DNA of 64,000 bases, from contig MAEX01000005.1 of NCBI GenBank assembly GCA_002013415.1, forward strand, positions 124,001 through 188,000. Reading direction: 5' to 3'. A program made the position numbers and the translations under genes. This document shows, one piece after another, positions 1 through 7,592 of the stretch (position 1 is the first letter of the stretch; every line of letters begins with the position of its first letter). This stretch comes from Mycobacterium sp. D16Q14 (lineage in GTDB: Bacteria > Actinomycetota > Actinomycetes > Mycobacteriales > Mycobacteriaceae). The notes beneath the pieces are model-generated. The model made no database searches. It was not told the origin of the DNA and saw only the letters and a list, made by a program, of their open reading frames with translations.

Positions 1-10
1 GGTCATCCGA

Positions 11-589
11 ATGACATCACGTATCAGTAAGGGCACGGGACTGCTCGTCGCTCTCCTTTGCGCGGGTCTTGTCATGTCGCCGATCGCAGGCGCCGCCCCG
101 TCGCCACCCATCCCTCCGGGGCCGCCGCCGGGGTACGACGGGCTCCCGTACCACAACATGCCGGGCCGGATCGGCCATCAACCCGGCGCCTACACTTACA
201 TCCTCGGCTTCTGGATGCGGCCACGCCGAGTCCTTGACGCAGCCGGTGCCAGCGCCATGAGCAATACCGACTCGGCGTCGGCCGAGTACGGAATGCCCGG
301 CTCGGAACTCGGTGTCGAACCGCTGCGCAACTCGACACTGGGAGTCGCGCCAGGTGTGCGGCCGGAATCGCCGATGGACTCGATCGGTGTGCCCGATCCG
401 TCCGCCGGTGTGGTGCCAGGCGCCAGCATGGCGGACGGTGCCCCGGGTGGCCTGGAAGACCCCGTCCCGGGCACGCGTCAACCACCACCCACCGCCGACA
501 GCGAGTCGGTCCAGCCGAAGGACAACGGAACCATCGCGCCCGGCTCACTCAACAGTGGACCGGACCTCGGCCCCGCCACATCGCACTGA
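11..589 (+). CDS. Secreted proline/glycine-rich protein, unknown function
   Basis: A 192-residue exported protein. The N-terminus has a basic patch, a hydrophobic core (about residues 11-27) and an AGA cleavage region near residues 26-28, followed at once by a proline-rich stretch. The middle carries PHNMPGRIG and FWMRPRRVLDAAG. The C-terminal half is low-complexity Gly/Pro/Ser/Asp and looks disordered. The next gene is a paralog: both share a PPGY...PG.Y segment, an RVxDAxGxxAM(S/T)NxD segment and a GMPGxxLGV segment. No catalytic motif is visible, so only export and likely cell-envelope location can be inferred. The gene lies 10 bases from the window edge, so upstream operon partners cannot be seen. 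Confidence 0.7.
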   Translation: MTSRISKGTGLLVALLCAGLVMSPIAGAAPSPPIPPGPPPGYDGLPYHNMPGRIGHQPGAYTYILGFWMRPRRVLDAAGASAMSNTDSASAEYGMPGSELGVEPLRNSTLGVAPGVRPESPMDSIGVPDPSAGVVPGASMADGAPGGLEDPVPGTRQPPPTADSESVQPKDNGTIAPGSLNSGPDLGPATSH

Positions 590-629
590 ATTGCCCTGCA
601 CCGCAATCCAACATGAGGGATCTGACAGT

Positions 630-1199
630 ATGAGAGCTCGCATCCGCCAAGTCGGCGTCGTCGCGGCGGTCGTGGTCGCCGGCGTACTCGGTGCGCCCAT
701 CGCCGCAGCCGACCCGTCTGTTCCGGGAGACCCGACCGGGCAGATCTACACGCCGCCTGGGTACATCGGCTATTACCCCGGTGTCTACGGGTTGCAGTCC
801 ATTTGGTCGTTGACTCCGCCACCGCGGGTCCGCGATGCCGGTGGCACCCGGGCCATGACCAATGCCGACCCCGTGTCGTCCCACGTCGGCATGCCCGGCG
901 ATCGGCTGGGCGTGCAGCTGAAGCACGTGACGGTCAAGCCGCATGAAGCCGGTCCGCTCGGTCAGGTGTTTGGCGCTCGTCCGTCGTCGCCCATGCAGCG
1001 GACCGACGCGCCGGAGGCCGCCGGAGGTACCGCGCCGGGGGCGACGGCCGCCACTGGCCGACAGAACATCCCTACCGGGCAGCCCCTCGGACTGGAGAAT
1101 CCGGCTCCTACAGGGGCCGCACCGGATACGCCCATGCCTGGTCTGGAGGCGCGTCAACCGGCTCGGAGCGGGGTGGCCGCACCGGATACGGCGAACTGA
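630..1199 (+). CDS. Secreted protein, paralog of the preceding gene
   Basis: A 189-residue exported protein with a clear signal peptide (MRARIRQVG, hydrophobic core, cleavage around AAADP at residues 27-31). The ATG at 630 is chosen because it starts exactly at the signal peptide; the frame is open upstream but only as antisense-like sequence overlapping the first gene. It shares with the first gene a YxP-G-Y region, the RVRDAGGTRAMTNAD block and the GMPGDRLGV block, so the pair arose by tandem duplication. The C-terminal half is Ala/Gly/Pro/Thr-rich. It lies 40 bp after its paralog and just before a strong hairpin, so the two are probably cotranscribed. Function unknown. Confidence 0.7.
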   Translation: MRARIRQVGVVAAVVVAGVLGAPIAAADPSVPGDPTGQIYTPPGYIGYYPGVYGLQSIWSLTPPPRVRDAGGTRAMTNADPVSSHVGMPGDRLGVQLKHVTVKPHEAGPLGQVFGARPSSPMQRTDAPEAAGGTAPGATAATGRQNIPTGQPLGLENPAPTGAAPDTPMPGLEARQPARSGVAAPDTAN

Positions 1200-1225
1200 A
1201 CTCCCGCGGCGCCTAGTGACGCGAA

Positions 1226-1273
1226 AAGGCACTCAGGTACGTGATTCGGGCTGAATACGTACCTGAGTGCCTT
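1226..1273. terminator. Bidirectional hairpin terminator
   Basis: Perfect 17-bp inverted repeat (1226-1242 and 1257-1273, arm AAGGCACTCAGGTACGT) around a 14-nt loop. It sits between two convergent transcription units, the secreted pair on plus and the sseC operon on minus, where a shared terminator is expected. One strand ends the stem in GCCTT and the other begins with AAGG after an A run, typical of mycobacterial terminators with weak U tracts. Confidence 0.8.
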
Positions 1274-1297
1274 ATCGAGATAGAGCGAAAGAAGAGG

Positions 1298-1603
1298 CTA
1301 GGCCTCGATCTTGATGTCGACCTCGTGGATGCCGGCGCCGGTGGGGCTCACCGTGGCCGTGCCGTTCCCGGCCGAGGACAACGCGCGCAGCGTCCAGTCG
1401 CCCGGTGCGGCGAAGAACCGGAAGTCGCCGGTCGCAGACGCCACCACCTCGGCGGTGAACTCATCGGAGGAATCCAGCAGGCGCACGAAGGCGCCGCCCA
1501 CTGTCTGACCGTTGCCGTCGACCACGCGGCCGGTGATCACGGTTTCCTTTTCCACGTCAACGCCCGCCGGAATGGCCAGGCCCTGCTTCGGTGCACTGCA
1601 CAT
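1298..1603 (-). CDS. sseC: DUF1416 sulfur-operon protein SseC
   Basis: A 101-residue protein matching the mycobacterial SseC family (DUF1416), recognised by VITGRVVDGxGQ, GGAFVRLLDSSDEFTAE and FRFFAAPG. The family always sits after a thiosulfate sulfurtransferase and is thought to act in sulfur metabolism; its biochemical role is not settled. The start is the ATG at 1603 (MCSAPKQG), which gives the standard family length; an upstream in-frame extension overlaps the rhodanese gene and is unlikely. It begins 2 nt after the cysA stop, so translation is coupled. As last gene of the polycysteine-leader operon it should follow cysteine supply. Confidence 0.9.
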   Translation of the reverse strand: MCSAPKQGLAIPAGVDVEKETVITGRVVDGNGQTVGGAFVRLLDSSDEFTAEVVASATGDFRFFAAPGDWTLRALSSAGNGTATVSPTGAGIHEVDIKIEA

Positions 1604-1605
1604 AA

Positions 1606-2439
1606 CTAGCTTCCCAACTCGATCGGGGCTCCCACCAGAGAGCCGTATTCGGTCCAACTGCCGTCGTAGTTCGTCACGTTCTGGTGTCCCAGGAGCTCCT
1701 GCAACACGAACCAGGTGTGCGAGGAACGCTCACCGATACGGCAGTACGCGATGGTTTCCTTTTCACCGTCCAGCCCCGCGTCGGCGTAGAGCTTGGCCAG
1801 CTCTTCATCCGACTTGAAGGTGCCGTCTTCATTGGCCGCCTTGCTCCACGGGACGTTGATGGCGCCGGGGACGTGTCCGGGGCGCTGGCTCTGCTCCTGC
1901 GGCAGGTGCGCGGGAGCCAGGATCTTTCCCGAGAACTCGTCTGGAGAGCGCACGTCGACCAGGTTCTTGGCACCGATGGCGGCGATCACCTCGTCGCGGA
2001 AAGCACGGATCGAGTTATCCGGTGCGGCGGCCTGATAGGACGTTGCGGGCCGCGAGACGGTGTCGGTGGACAGCGCGCGGCCGTCCAGCTCCCACTTCTT
2101 GCGGCCGCCGTCGAGCAGCTTCACGTCCTGGTGCCCATACAGCTTGAAGTACCAGTAGGCGTATGCGGCGAACCAGTTGTTGTTACCGCCGTAGAGGACG
2201 ACTGTGTCGTCGTTGCCGATGCCCTTGTCGGACAGCAGCTTCGAGAACTGTTGCTGATCGACGAAGTCGCGCTTGACCGCATCCTGCAGATCGGTCTTCC
2301 AGTCCAGCCTGACGGCGCCCTCGATGTGGCCGACGTCGTACGCGCTGGTGTCCTCGTCCACCTCCACGAACACCGTGTTGGGGGCGGAAAGGTTGTCTTG
2401 CGCCCATTGGGCGGAGACCAGTACGTCAGAGCGTGCCAT
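1606..2439 (-). CDS. cysA2: Thiosulfate sulfurtransferase (rhodanese) CysA2/CysA3 type
   Basis: A 277-residue tandem rhodanese, expected to transfer sulfane sulfur from thiosulfate to cyanide or a thiol acceptor. An N-terminal inactive rhodanese domain (residues about 5-125, containing VVLYGGNNNWFAAYAYWYFKL) is followed by a catalytic domain (about 145-270) with the active loop CRIGERS, whose Cys carries the persulfide. Length and sequence match the mycobacterial CysA2/CysA3/SseA proteins. It lies between a DUF4395 membrane protein and sseC on the same strand (29 nt and 2 nt gaps). The cysteine-rich leader ORF further upstream suggests cysteine-responsive attenuation. Confidence 0.93.
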   Translation of the reverse strand: MARSDVLVSAQWAQDNLSAPNTVFVEVDEDTSAYDVGHIEGAVRLDWKTDLQDAVKRDFVDQQQFSKLLSDKGIGNDDTVVLYGGNNNWFAAYAYWYFKLYGHQDVKLLDGGRKKWELDGRALSTDTVSRPATSYQAAAPDNSIRAFRDEVIAAIGAKNLVDVRSPDEFSGKILAPAHLPQEQSQRPGHVPGAINVPWSKAANEDGTFKSDEELAKLYADAGLDGEKETIAYCRIGERSSHTWFVLQELLGHQNVTNYDGSWTEYGSLVGAPIELGS

Positions 2440-2468
2440 GCAGGGGATCCTTCCGGTGGTTTGTCGGG

Positions 2469-2942
2469 TTACTGAGCCGACGGTTGGGTGCGGCGAAAAC
2501 GGGTGACGAGCGGGTACAACTGGCAGCCGAGGCAGATGCCGAAGGCGGCGTTCAGGAAGCCGGCGCCCAGTGCGAACGCCGTCACGATCTGGCCGAGCAA
2601 GGTGACGCCGGTGGCGAACCCGATGGTTCCCACCGCGGCGAAGGTGAAGCCCAGCAACTGGGCGAACTGCAGCGGCGGGATGGGCTCACGTTCGGTGACC
2701 GGGCTCAGCCTGGGCTGGATCAGGGTCCGGAAGATCGCTCCGTAGGGGGCGCGGTGCGGCCCTAGCAGCGCGCCGATCGCGAACGCCACCGCTTGAAATC
2801 CCAGGATCACCGCGGCCGCAACCGGCGATACGGCAGACACCGCCAGGGTGATGATGAGAACTGTGGTGGTGACCCAGGCGACGAAGCGGGGTCCGCGAAC
2901 GTCAACCTGACTGATTACGGGCGCTGTGTGGGCAGTGGTCAT
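2469..2942 (-). CDS. DUF4395 membrane protein
   Basis: A 157-residue integral membrane protein with four predicted transmembrane segments (about residues 20-42, 43-60, 93-113 and 115-137). A conserved CLGCQ motif near the C-terminus (residues about 139-143) is typical of DUF4395 and suggests a membrane thiol/disulfide or sulfur-handling role next to the rhodanese. It is the first full-length gene after the polycysteine leader and starts 69 nt downstream of the leader stop. The ATG at 2942 is followed by a plausible soluble N-terminus. Substrate is unknown. Confidence 0.8.
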   Translation of the reverse strand: MTTAHTAPVISQVDVRGPRFVAWVTTTVLIITLAVSAVSPVAAAVILGFQAVAFAIGALLGPHRAPYGAIFRTLIQPRLSPVTEREPIPPLQFAQLLGFTFAAVGTIGFATGVTLLGQIVTAFALGAGFLNAAFGICLGCQLYPLVTRFRRTQPSAQ

Positions 2943-3011
2943 GGTTTGTTGTGCTCCTAAGGGTGGCGGATATGGCTACACCAGGTACGGCACACTCGAA
3001 GGTGGCCGCTA

Positions 3012-3077
3012 TTAGCAGCAACAACAGCAGCAGCCCGCGACGCGGCACAGATCGACGGCGCGTCGTTTAGTGAGCAT
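3012..3077 (-). CDS. Polycysteine leader peptide (cysteine-responsive attenuator)
   Basis: A 21-codon ORF read on minus: it begins MLTKRRAVDL and ends in six consecutive cysteine codons (TGC TGC TGT TGT TGC TGC, 3032 down to 3015) followed by TAA at 3014-3012. An additional Cys is codon 11. It lies 69 nt before the DUF4395-cysA-sseC operon and 31 nt after thiX. This matches the polycysteine short ORFs described in M. smegmatis and M. tuberculosis, where ribosome progress through the Cys run controls expression of the downstream sulfur genes. The function is inferred from sequence and position. Confidence 0.85.
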   Translation of the reverse strand: MLTKRRAVDLCRVAGCCCCCC

Positions 3078-3108
3078 CGGCTCAAGGCGGGCTTGCACGG
3101 CGACGAGT

Positions 3109-3576
3109 TTACCCCGGCTGCGTCATGCCCTGCAGCGCAGTGCGCAGGTCGGCGGCCTTGGGCACTCCCGAGACCCGATATGCCTGCCGTCCGGTGGCAT
3201 CGAAGATGAACGTTGTCGGCAGTGACAGCACCGAGAGGGCCCGCGCGGCGTCGGGATTGGCATCGATGTCGACCTCTATATGGGCCACCTCGGGCTGGTC
3301 GGCCGAGACCTGGTCGACAACTCGGCGGACCGACGCGCACGGACCACACCAAACCGCGCTGAAATGCACGATTGTCGGTCCGGTCGCGGAGAGCTCGATG
3401 CCGGGCGGGGCTTGGACGTCGTCCGTTCTGCCGGGGCCTTCGCGGAGCTTGCCGGCCCTGCTCTTGATGGCGACTGCGATGAGGCTCGACGCCAGCAACG
3501 CGATCGCGATCACCATGACCGCGGTCACGAAGGGCGATGAGCCGCTCTCCTGAAGAGCGGACAAACCTGACGTCAT
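3109..3576 (-). CDS. thiX: Membrane-anchored thioredoxin-like protein ThiX
   Basis: A 155-residue protein with one N-terminal transmembrane helix (about residues 17-37), a short charged linker and a thioredoxin fold with the redox motif WCGPC (about residues 75-79) and a cis-proline LPTTF. It probably faces one side of the membrane and reduces or isomerises disulfides; the orientation is not certain. The ATG at 3576 overlaps the lmeA stop by 4 nt (ATGA), so the two are cotranslated. The order lmeA-thiX-cysA-sseC matches M. tuberculosis Rv0817c-Rv0814c. Confidence 0.85.
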   Translation of the reverse strand: MTSGLSALQESGSSPFVTAVMVIAIALLASSLIAVAIKSRAGKLREGPGRTDDVQAPPGIELSATGPTIVHFSAVWCGPCASVRRVVDQVSADQPEVAHIEVDIDANPDAARALSVLSLPTTFIFDATGRQAYRVSGVPKAADLRTALQGMTQPG

Positions 3577-4370
3577 GACTGTTTGAACGCGTCCAGGGAG
3601 ATGGTTACTCCCTTGGCGATACCTTCGATGATCACATCTGATCCACGTGCGCCGACCGTTGTTGGTTCGATGGCGAAGGGCAGCTTCTGCCGCGGGACCA
3701 CCTTGGTGAACGCGGCGAACACGCCCGCCTGCTGGTCCTCGGGCACATCGCGGTCGGCCGTGCCTGGGCCCGTCACCACGGATGTGGCGACGAACTGAAG
3801 GTCCGTTTTGGCCGGTCCGCCGACGGAGACGTCGACGGAGATGGTCACCTTGTGCTGAAATTCGCCTGTCTTCGGTGTTCCGGTGAATAGCAGGCCGGTT
3901 CCCGTGGAGATACCGGATTCGGTGGTGCCGCCGGTAGCGTCGTTCTGTTCCTTCGGCGGGGGTTCGACGGCAAGGTCGTTGATTCCCATGAATCGGCCCA
4001 AGTGGTTGGAGTCGATGATGATTCGGCTCTCCACCCTGTCCACACGCAGTGGGGAGTCCGGGCGGAGCAGCCAGGAGGCTTTGGAGATGTCGATGCCGTG
4101 CAAGGTGCCCTCCAGCGTTGCCTTGCCCGTTTCCGCGTGGTCCACCCCGTGCGCCTTGATCTCTACTTCCCTGTATCGGTGCGCCAGAGCCTGGGGAATG
4201 AACGGGAACACCAGGATCGCCACGGAGGGATCGGAGCTCAGGTTTGCCTCGGCACGCAGGGTCCGGGACAGCCGGTATTCGGCGTAGATCGCACATCCGA
4301 AATCGGTGCCGGTGGCGGCAATTGCCAGTGCACATACCGCCGCGATAGTGGCGATCAGGGGTTTGCGCAT
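3573..4370 (-). CDS. lmeA: LmeA-like DUF2993 cell-envelope protein
   Basis: A 265-residue exported protein of the DUF2993 family, orthologous by position and sequence to Rv0817c/LmeA, which is required for mature lipomannan and arabinomannan in mycobacteria. The ATG at 4370 puts a signal anchor (MRKPLIATIAAVCALAIAAT) at the N-terminus; the open frame continues upstream but without signal-like sequence. The body is beta-rich with VxxRIIIDSNHLGRFMGI and the repeated glycine/threonine turns expected for a lipid-binding tubular fold. It overlaps thiX by 4 nt and is divergent from glnR, with a 101-bp intergenic region. Confidence 0.8.
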   Translation of the reverse strand: MRKPLIATIAAVCALAIAATGTDFGCAIYAEYRLSRTLRAEANLSSDPSVAILVFPFIPQALAHRYREVEIKAHGVDHAETGKATLEGTLHGIDISKASWLLRPDSPLRVDRVESRIIIDSNHLGRFMGINDLAVEPPPKEQNDATGGTTESGISTGTGLLFTGTPKTGEFQHKVTISVDVSVGGPAKTDLQFVATSVVTGPGTADRDVPEDQQAGVFAAFTKVVPRQKLPFAIEPTTVGARGSDVIIEGIAKGVTISLDAFKQS

Positions 4371-4471
4371 CTGCACATTCTGGCGTACCGCTGCGCGTCT
4401 GAGGTTCTCGGCCGGGCTTACCAGCAGGTGGCGGGGTACATTATGGAACACCTGGAGACCGAAGCACCCGG

Positions 4472-5281
4472 GTGTTGGAGGGCTCGTTGGACCTGTTGCT
4501 GCTGACCGCTGACCCAAATCCCGATGCGGTGCTGCCGTCTCTGTCGCTGCTCGCCCATACCGTGCGACCGGTGCCCAGCGAGGTGTCGTCGCTGCTGGAG
4601 GCGGGCTCCGCCGACCTGGCGATCGTCGATGCGCGCACGGATCTGGCCTCCGCGCGCGGCCTGTGCAGACTGCTGGGAGCCGCCGGATCGTCGGTTCCGG
4701 TGGTCGCCGTGGTCAACGAGGGCAGCCTGGTGGCGGTCAACGTCGACTGGGGCCTGGACGACATCCTGCTGCCCGGAACGGGCCCCGCTGAGATCGACGC
4801 ACGGCTACGCCTGCTGGTGGGCCGCCGTGCGGGCGCGGTCACCGTGGAGAACGCCAGCAAGGTCGTGCTCGGCGAGCTGGTCATTGACGAGGGCACCTAC
4901 ACCGCGCGGTTGCGTGGCCGCCCGCTCGACCTCACCTACAAGGAGTTCGAGCTGCTCAAATATTTGGCGCAGCACGCCGGTCGCGTGTTCACCAGGGCTC
5001 AGCTGCTTCAAGAGGTGTGGGGATACGACTTCTTCGGTGGCACTCGCACCGTGGATGTCCACGTGCGGAGGCTGCGCGCGAAGCTGGGCGGCGAGTACGA
5101 ATCGCTGATCGGCACCGTACGCAACGTCGGTTACAAGGCGGTCCGGCCGCCGCGAGCGAAGGGCGACTCCAACGCATCCGAGAGTGCCGGTGTCGCGGTC
5201 TCCGACGTCGATGACGATGTGGACGATGAGATCGGCGATGACGACGTCGTCGCCGAACCAGGGGCACGCAACGCCGGCTGA
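4472..5281 (+). CDS. glnR: Orphan OmpR-family regulator, GlnR type
   Basis: A 269-residue winged-helix transcription factor. The N-terminal receiver-like domain (residues about 1-120) is divergent and has no cognate kinase nearby. The C-terminal Trans_reg_C domain (about 135-235) holds [20 protein letters not shown] and the recognition segment [15 protein letters not shown]. It matches actinobacterial GlnR, the nitrogen-assimilation regulator, and its location between lmeA and mshD equals Rv0818. After the DNA-binding domain there is an acidic tail rich in Asp ([13 protein letters not shown]), probably flexible. The GTG at 4472 is chosen; a TTG at 4487 would also fit. Divergent promoter shared with lmeA. 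Confidence 0.87.
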   Translation: MLEGSLDLLLLTADPNPDAVLPSLSLLAHTVRPVPSEVSSLLEAGSADLAIVDARTDLASARGLCRLLGAAGSSVPVVAVVNEGSLVAVNVDWGLDDILLPGTGPAEIDARLRLLVGRRAGAVTVENASKVVLGELVIDEGTYTARLRGRPLDLTYKEFELLKYLAQHAGRVFTRAQLLQEVWGYDFFGGTRTVDVHVRRLRAKLGGEYESLIGTVRNVGYKAVRPPRAKGDSNASESAGVAVSDVDDDVDDEIGDDDVVAEPGARNAG

Positions 5282-5301
5282 ATCACGACTAGCGTGACGG
5301 T

Positions 5302-6207
5302 ATGACCGAATGGGTCCCGCTCCTCGATGATCAGCGCCAACTACAGATACGCGAGTTGATTGTCGGGGCCACCCGCGTCGACGGTGTTGCCCCGGTGGGT
5401 GAGCAGGTGCTGCGTGAGTTACGCGGGACCGCAGCCAAGCATCTGGTCGTCGCGGATGGGGACGACGTGGCGGCGTACCTCAACTTGGTGTTGCCGGACG
5501 ATAGTGCCGGCGACGGGGATCTTCGCGAGAATGCCACGGCGATGGCCGAATTGGTGGTCGCGCCGGCGGTGCGGCGCCGCGGAATCGGTTTGGCGATGAT
5601 TCGGGAAGCCCTCGGCGTGGGTGGCGAGGGCACCCGCATGTGGGCCCACGGCGACCTGCCGGAGGCCAGGGCGCTGGCTGCCAAGCTGGGGCTGGTCGCG
5701 TTGCGGCGGCTCCATCAGATGCGTCGCCCCCTGTCAGATCTGCCGGTCGTCTCGGCCGGCACCGGCGTCGTGATCCGGCATTATGCTGGGCCGCAAGATG
5801 ATTCAGATCTGCTTCGCGTCAATAACGCCGCGTTCGCGTGGCATCCAGAACAAGGGGGCTGGACGCAGGACGATCTGTCCGTCCGGTTCGCCGAACCTTG
5901 GTTCGATCCGAGTGGGGTGTTCCTCGCACACGACGCGCAGACCGGCGACCTTCTCGGATTCCACTGGACCAAAAGGCATTTGGATAAGCCGGGAGTGGGC
6001 GAGGTGTATGTCGTGGGGGTCGACCCCGCCGCGCAGGGCCGGGGATTGGGTCACCTCCTGACGTTGGTGGGGCTGCATCATCTGGCTGATACCGGATTGA
6101 GCACCGTGTTGCTGTACGTCGAGTCGGACAACGGCGCGGCCCTGCGAACCTATGAGCGGCTGGGATTCGAGGTTTCCCTCACCGATGCCGCCTACGGTCG
6201 GGCCTGA
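5302..6207 (+). CDS. mshD: Mycothiol synthase MshD
   Basis: A 301-residue tandem GNAT acetyltransferase that transfers acetyl from acetyl-CoA to Cys-GlcN-Ins, the last step of mycothiol synthesis. The N-terminal GNAT unit has [17 protein letters not shown] (about residues 87-103). The C-terminal catalytic unit has [20 protein letters not shown] (about 236-255) and [18 protein letters not shown]. Length fits the family. It follows glnR by 20 nt on the same strand, as in M. tuberculosis (Rv0818-Rv0819). The ATG at 5302 is the only sensible start. Confidence 0.95.
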   Translation: MTEWVPLLDDQRQLQIRELIVGATRVDGVAPVGEQVLRELRGTAAKHLVVADGDDVAAYLNLVLPDDSAGDGDLRENATAMAELVVAPAVRRRGIGLAMIREALGVGGEGTRMWAHGDLPEARALAAKLGLVALRRLHQMRRPLSDLPVVSAGTGVVIRHYAGPQDDSDLLRVNNAAFAWHPEQGGWTQDDLSVRFAEPWFDPSGVFLAHDAQTGDLLGFHWTKRHLDKPGVGEVYVVGVDPAAQGRGLGHLLTLVGLHHLADTGLSTVLLYVESDNGAALRTYERLGFEVSLTDAAYGRA

Positions 6208-6250
6208 TAGGCGTTTACCTGCGATAACGACCGGACTGTCAAGTCTGTGA

Positions 6251-6268
6251 GTTCACTTTCCGTTCACC
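6251..6268 (+). promoter_or_regulatory. PHO-box-like direct repeat upstream of pstS
   Basis: Two GTTCAC repeats (6251-6256 and 6262-6267) begin exactly 11 bp apart, the helical-turn spacing of OmpR/PhoB-family sites; the second reads GTTCACC. They lie 107 bp before the pstS start and are followed by TTGACT at 6289. The RegX3 regulator of the SenX3-RegX3 phosphate system is the expected ligand. Binding is inferred. Confidence 0.6.
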
Positions 6269-6374
6269 TGCGGTCGGGTGCCCGTCCATTGACTGCCTTT
6301 AGTTTCCGGGGTGCGCCTAGAAGATCCATCCCCATCACCTGACTTCTGACCACTCATGCGAGAAAGCGAGAGCC

Positions 6375-7514
6375 GTGAACCTCAAGGCCGTGAATCTTAA
6401 AAGCACTGGCACCACGATCTTCGCGGCGGCCGCCGCAGTCGCTCTGACCGCCGGCCTCGCCGCCTGCGGTAGCGACAACACCACGGGAGGTTCCTCATCG
6501 AGTGCCTCCGGTGCTGCTTCCGGCTCGGGCGACTGTGCGGGCAAGGCCAAGCTGAGCGCCGAGGGCTCGTCGGCACAGAAGAACGCCTTCGACATTTTCG
6601 CTAACGAGTACTCGACCGCATGCTCCGGAAAGTCGATCAACTACAACCCCACCGGCTCGGGCAAGGGACGCGACAACTTCATCGCCGGACAGGTCGACAT
6701 CGGCGGCTCCGACTCGGCGTTGTCCGAGGAAGAGGCGGGCAAGGCAAAGGAGCGCTGCGCAGGCCACGAGGCATGGAACCTGCCCGTCGTCTTCGGCCCG
6801 ATTGCCTTGGCGTACAACATCCCCGGCGTTGACAAGCTGGTCCTGAACGCGGACACTGCGGCCAAGATCTTCACCGGTGCCATCACCAGCTGGAACGACC
6901 CGGCCATCGCCGCACTCAACCCGGGCGCGACGCTGCCGGACACCAAGGTCACCCCGGTATACCGCAAGGACAAGTCCGGCACCAGCGAGAACTTTGGTAA
7001 GTACCTGACCACCGCTGCCCCGGAGAGCTGGACCAAGGGCAGCAGTGGCAGCTGGGAGGGCGGCGCCGGTGAGAGCGCCGAGAAGTCCTCCGGTGTGGCC
7101 GAGAAGGTCAAGGCTCTGCCCGGTGCTATCACCTACGTGGAGAAGGGCTACGCCGACGACCTCAAGATGTCGTATGCCCAGATCGACAGCGGTGCCGGCG
7201 GGGTTGCGCTGACCCCAGAGACCGCCGCCGCCTCGGTGGAGACCGCCAAGTTCGCGGGCGAGGGTAACGACCTCAAGCTGGACCTGGCCTCGATCTACGG
7301 GACCAAGACCGCCGGTGCCTACCCGATCGTGCTCGCCACCTACGAGATCGTCTGCTCCAAGGGCTACAAGGACCCCGAAGTTGCCGCCGCGGTGAGGTCG
7401 TTCCTGACGGTTGCGGTGAACCAGGGCCAGAAGGGTTTGGCCGATGTCGGCTACGCCCCGCTGCCCACACAGTTCAAGTCTCGTCTGGAGACGGCCATCA
7501 AGGCCCTTTCCTAG
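6375..7514 (+). CDS. pstS: Phosphate-binding lipoprotein PstS
   Basis: A 379-residue periplasmic-type phosphate receptor. The lipobox LAAC near residue 35 predicts lipid anchoring after signal peptidase II cleavage. A Ser/Gly-rich linker (about 40-56) precedes the binding domain with LSAEGSSAQKNAF, PTGSGKGRDNF and VDIGGSDSAL, the phosphate-contact loops of PstS. It feeds phosphate to PstC-PstA-PstB just downstream. The start is GTG at 6375; a second GTG at 6390 is possible. The PHO-box-like repeats upstream suggest induction under phosphate starvation, and a hairpin after the stop may raise PstS over the permease genes. Confidence 0.95.
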   Translation: MNLKAVNLKSTGTTIFAAAAAVALTAGLAACGSDNTTGGSSSSASGAASGSGDCAGKAKLSAEGSSAQKNAFDIFANEYSTACSGKSINYNPTGSGKGRDNFIAGQVDIGGSDSALSEEEAGKAKERCAGHEAWNLPVVFGPIALAYNIPGVDKLVLNADTAAKIFTGAITSWNDPAIAALNPGATLPDTKVTPVYRKDKSGTSENFGKYLTTAAPESWTKGSSGSWEGGAGESAEKSSGVAEKVKALPGAITYVEKGYADDLKMSYAQIDSGAGGVALTPETAAASVETAKFAGEGNDLKLDLASIYGTKTAGAYPIVLATYEIVCSKGYKDPEVAAAVRSFLTVAVNQGQKGLADVGYAPLPTQFKSRLETAIKALS

Positions 7515-7525
7515 CAGCTGATTCG

Positions 7526-7563
7526 TCCCCACCCGGTGAGCTCGGGCGACCCGGGTGGGGACG
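7526..7563 (+). terminator. Hairpin between pstS and pstC
   Basis: Perfect 12-bp inverted repeat (7526-7537 and 7552-7563, arm GTCCCCACCCGG) with a 14-nt loop and no U tract. It lies 12 nt after the pstS stop and 30 nt before pstC. Such a structure commonly acts as a partial terminator or a 3' stabiliser, allowing more binding protein than permease. Function is inferred. Confidence 0.6.
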
Positions 7564-7592
7564 TACCATCAACAACATAGACAGCGAGTTCA

